NCBI RefSeq assembly: GCF_958450345.1
Contig: NC_088780.1
Span: 170,854,726-170,918,725, forward strand
From: Calliphora vicina
Taxonomy: Eukaryota; Arthropoda; Insecta; Diptera; Calliphoridae
Direction of reading: 5' to 3'
Length of the DNA: 64,000 nucleotides
Of this stretch, positions 61,606 to 64,000 are shown one piece after another; within the stretch, counting starts at the first letter, position 1, and the number at the start of each line of letters is the position of its first letter. The notes below the pieces were generated by a model that worked only from the letters and a program-made list of their open reading frames with translations, was not told the origin of the DNA and did no database searches. Both the position numbers and the translations under genes were made by a program.

Positions 61606-63681
61606 TTCTAATGTACATACGAGTATGTACACAGATACAACAGATTCGTGATAGCAACCGAATTTGTTGCCTATCGAATTATTCGGTTGCACACATAGAA
61701 TTTTTCTATCAATATGAAAAATTCTATGTGTGCAACCGAAGAGCCTTTCAAATTCGACTGTTTAAATTGGCAAACTTTGTGTTATTTACGATAAAATTTT
61801 TTTCGGGTCATTTTGAAATCAAAACCGCATCCACAAAATCGATCATAATTTTCTCAAATTTTTCCCGTTACCGCAAATTTCAAATATTGATAGAAAATAA
61901 CTATTTTCGTTTTTTGGATAAAAAAAAACTTTACCGCGTTTTTGTGGGAACTTTTTTGGCAACCGCGAAAAGTTATTTACAAAATTTTTTAAATAACTTT
62001 CAATGGTCTATTCGACTATGCTATTTTTATTTTTGCATATAAACTGTTAAAAAAAAGTTATTGCCCTAATGTACATATAAAAAACGGAAATGAATGCATT
62101 CATTTATACATATAAACACTTACGTAATTAAGAATGTATGCGTACGTTATGCATGAATATTTAATTGTTTTATTTAACCGCATTAATCATATGACAATAT
62201 GTATATTAATACATACATATGTATGTATGTATGTATGTACATTCATACATCCAAACAAGTCTACATTTGTATTTGCAATAAAAATAAAATTAAAAAAACA
62301 ATATTATAAATATAGTACATACTATAAGTATTTATATTTTAATTTTTATGACATGCCCCATGGAGAGAAATAAAATTGACACATTTAACGTATTAATAAA
62401 AAAAAAAATAAAATATAAAAAATGCAAACTGTTATACACAGTAAAATATATACATCAATACATACAGACATCAATACATACAAATGTGTGTATGTATGTA
62501 CACGTGAATTTAAATATGTACATGTTTTTTTTTTTGTTACTTTATTTTAATATAAAAATGTTTATTGAAACAAATTCCACACAATCACTCATTCACACAT
62601 AAAACCACAAAATGACATTGAATTGTTCAATAAATGATTTTGTTACTTGTCACTGACATTTCAATATTAAACCAGGGCATGAAGAACTCAACTGAGTATG
62701 GAATTTGTTTTGAAGAGAAAATATCTAAAGCGAAAAAACTGGTAAAAAATGTTTGTTTGACAGCTGCCAGATGATAGAGACAATGGATTTAAAAAGGGAA
62801 AACAAAAAAAAAAAAAAAACATTCCAAAGTTTATTGTTTTTTATTTTTTTTGGAGATTATACATGAGGAAATACGAGTGGAAATATTTGTACATATATGT
62901 ATCGCAACCATTTACACATGCACAAAGTTAAATTGCAATTGTTGTATAAATTTCGGTTGCAAATTGTTTTAATTACACTTAAGCTCAAACACTCTTACAT
63001 ACAATACAACAACAACAACAACAGATATCGTTTAATTCATTTTTCGCTTTAATACCTTTTTTTTGGGTTTTTCTTTTGTCGGAGAATGTAAATGAGGAAA
63101 ATGTTAAATAAAAAAACCCAAACACTTAATACGAGTATGAAATTCAATAAAATATACAATACATTCATACATAAATACTTTTTTATTTAAAAATATCTTG
63201 CAATTACATACGGAAAAATTAGAGAATTTCAAGACACTCAATTCCTTATTTCCTTAATACTTGTTAACTTAAATTTGTTTAGTATCGCTATGTAATTTTT
63301 CATATCGGTTAAATAACTGAGATATGTTTCCATACACGTAGCTAACAAATATGGTTCGGCATGTTTTCAACAACTAGAATGTATTCTTTGTAACAATATA
63401 TTGCTGTAGTACACAAATAATTGTTATATCAATTTAATTTAAACAGTATATTTGTTACGGTAAATTATGTTTTCAAGAATGATTTACTGAAACAATGATA
63501 ACTATGCAAACATAGATATATTATTTAATAGCTGACCCGACAGACGTTGTCCTGTCCATATTAAAAAAAATTTGAGAAGCAGTTTGAAATGGGTAAAAAT
63601 AGTTTTAAAAAAAAACGTATTGTTGAATGATAATTTTTATTCATATAGGTTTGATTTTACATTTGATTTTAACATATGTAC
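61606..63681. other. AT-rich spacer with microsatellites
   Basis: A second copy of the ACAGATTCGTGATA repeat lies at 61637-61745. TATG/CATA runs lie at 62209-62240, and a CAA run at about 63006-63022. At 63534 a GCTGACCCGACAGACGTTGT sequence of a type common in insect repeats is seen. An open frame over 61611-62042 overlaps the repeat and shows no family features. Confidence 0.4.
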
Positions 63682-63906
63682 CAGGGCACACTTATAAAGG
63701 TGACTGCGATGAAACAGCAGATTATTTTTTTTATTCAGTTTGAATTGTCAATTCACTTGTGGTTGTTGTGGCGAAAAATACAACAAACCCAAAAGCAAAA
63801 ACAACAACAGGCAACTTTGACAGTTCACCTGCTTTTTAACAAAAACAAAATACCTGTTGTTTTTGTATTGTTGTAGTGATGCAGTCACCTTTCTAAGTGT
63901 GTCCTG
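63682..63906. mobile_element. hAT-type MITE with target duplication
   Basis: The left end CAGGGCACACTTATAAAGGT and the inverse of the right end, CAGGACACACTTAGAAAGGT, match over about 28 bp, continuing GACTGC. Flanking octamers ATATGTAC (63674-63681) and AAATGTAC (63907-63914) agree at 7 of 8 bases. An 8-bp duplication with CAGG ends fits the hAT superfamily. The 225-bp interior encodes nothing. Confidence 0.85.
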
Positions 63907-64000
63907 AAATGTACAATGGTCATGGTCATAGAATAAAATATACATAGAAGCGTTACTGAGAGACATAAAACCTAAGTCTGTTCTCAAACAACTAAAAATG

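Noticed and set aside
61611..62042. 143-codon plus-strand open frame, the longest in the repeat-rich part without a family match
   Set aside because: It starts inside a dispersed repeat (61637-61745), is rich in Phe, Tyr, Lys and Asn as expected from AT-rich noise, and has no recognisable motif.

Overview
The window is fly (dipteran) nuclear DNA, most likely from a large, repeat-rich genome of a calyptrate-type fly. The evidence is short-intron split genes with GT/AG boundaries, AT-rich spacers, TATG/CATA microsatellites, and dispersed elements with a (CAGA)n/(TA)n core like the dipteran mini-me/DINE-1 (Helentron) family. Species is not claimed.

Genes fill only the first 14.2 kb. Five protein-coding genes alternate strictly in orientation: ZC2HC1-type zinc-finger gene (+, 5' end outside the window), THOC1/Hpr1 (-), INTS15 (+), RRP7A (-) and a membrane-dipeptidase-like (M19) gene (+). 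This gives two convergent pairs with 0.34 and 0.14 kb spacers and two divergent intervals of about 1.0 and 1.2 kb that should hold the promoters. I rebuilt exon-intron structures by reading splice sites and frame phase; predicted proteins are 706 aa (THOC1), 369 aa (INTS15), 265 aa (RRP7A) and 453 aa (M19-like). THOC1, INTS15 and RRP7A all serve nuclear RNA biogenesis: mRNP assembly and export, Integrator, and small-subunit rRNA processing. The M19-like protein has lost nearly all metal and substrate ligands of the family and looks like a membrane-anchored pseudoenzyme. Upstream of it lie a TATA box and two palindromes resembling Maf recognition elements.

The single long intron of the M19-like gene (9644-13588) is filled with transposable elements: a piece shared with 60.4 kb, a MITE, a near-identical 121-bp inverted-repeat element and a complete DINE-like copy.

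From 14.2 kb to 64 kb I find no convincing host exon. The region is a repeat landscape: a 1.15-kb foldback element with target duplication (14999-16152), DINE-like copies (16227, 34433) and fragments, a 28-bp palindromic satellite with higher-order structure (18272-19400) and an outlier (21485-21770), nested terminal-inverted-repeat elements (23155-25136, 33284-35327, 43892-44374), a decayed LINE reverse transcriptase (30222-31765), Tc1 and mariner transposase relics (35979, 49461), a 113-bp satellite array (44837-46213), a 2.4-kb long-TIR element (55710-58112), a LINE 3' end (58289-58725), a 221-bp palindrome (59370-59590) and a hAT-type MITE (63682-63906). Between these is AT-rich DNA with simple repeats. 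It may be intergenic or a giant intron of a gene outside the window; the sequence alone does not decide.
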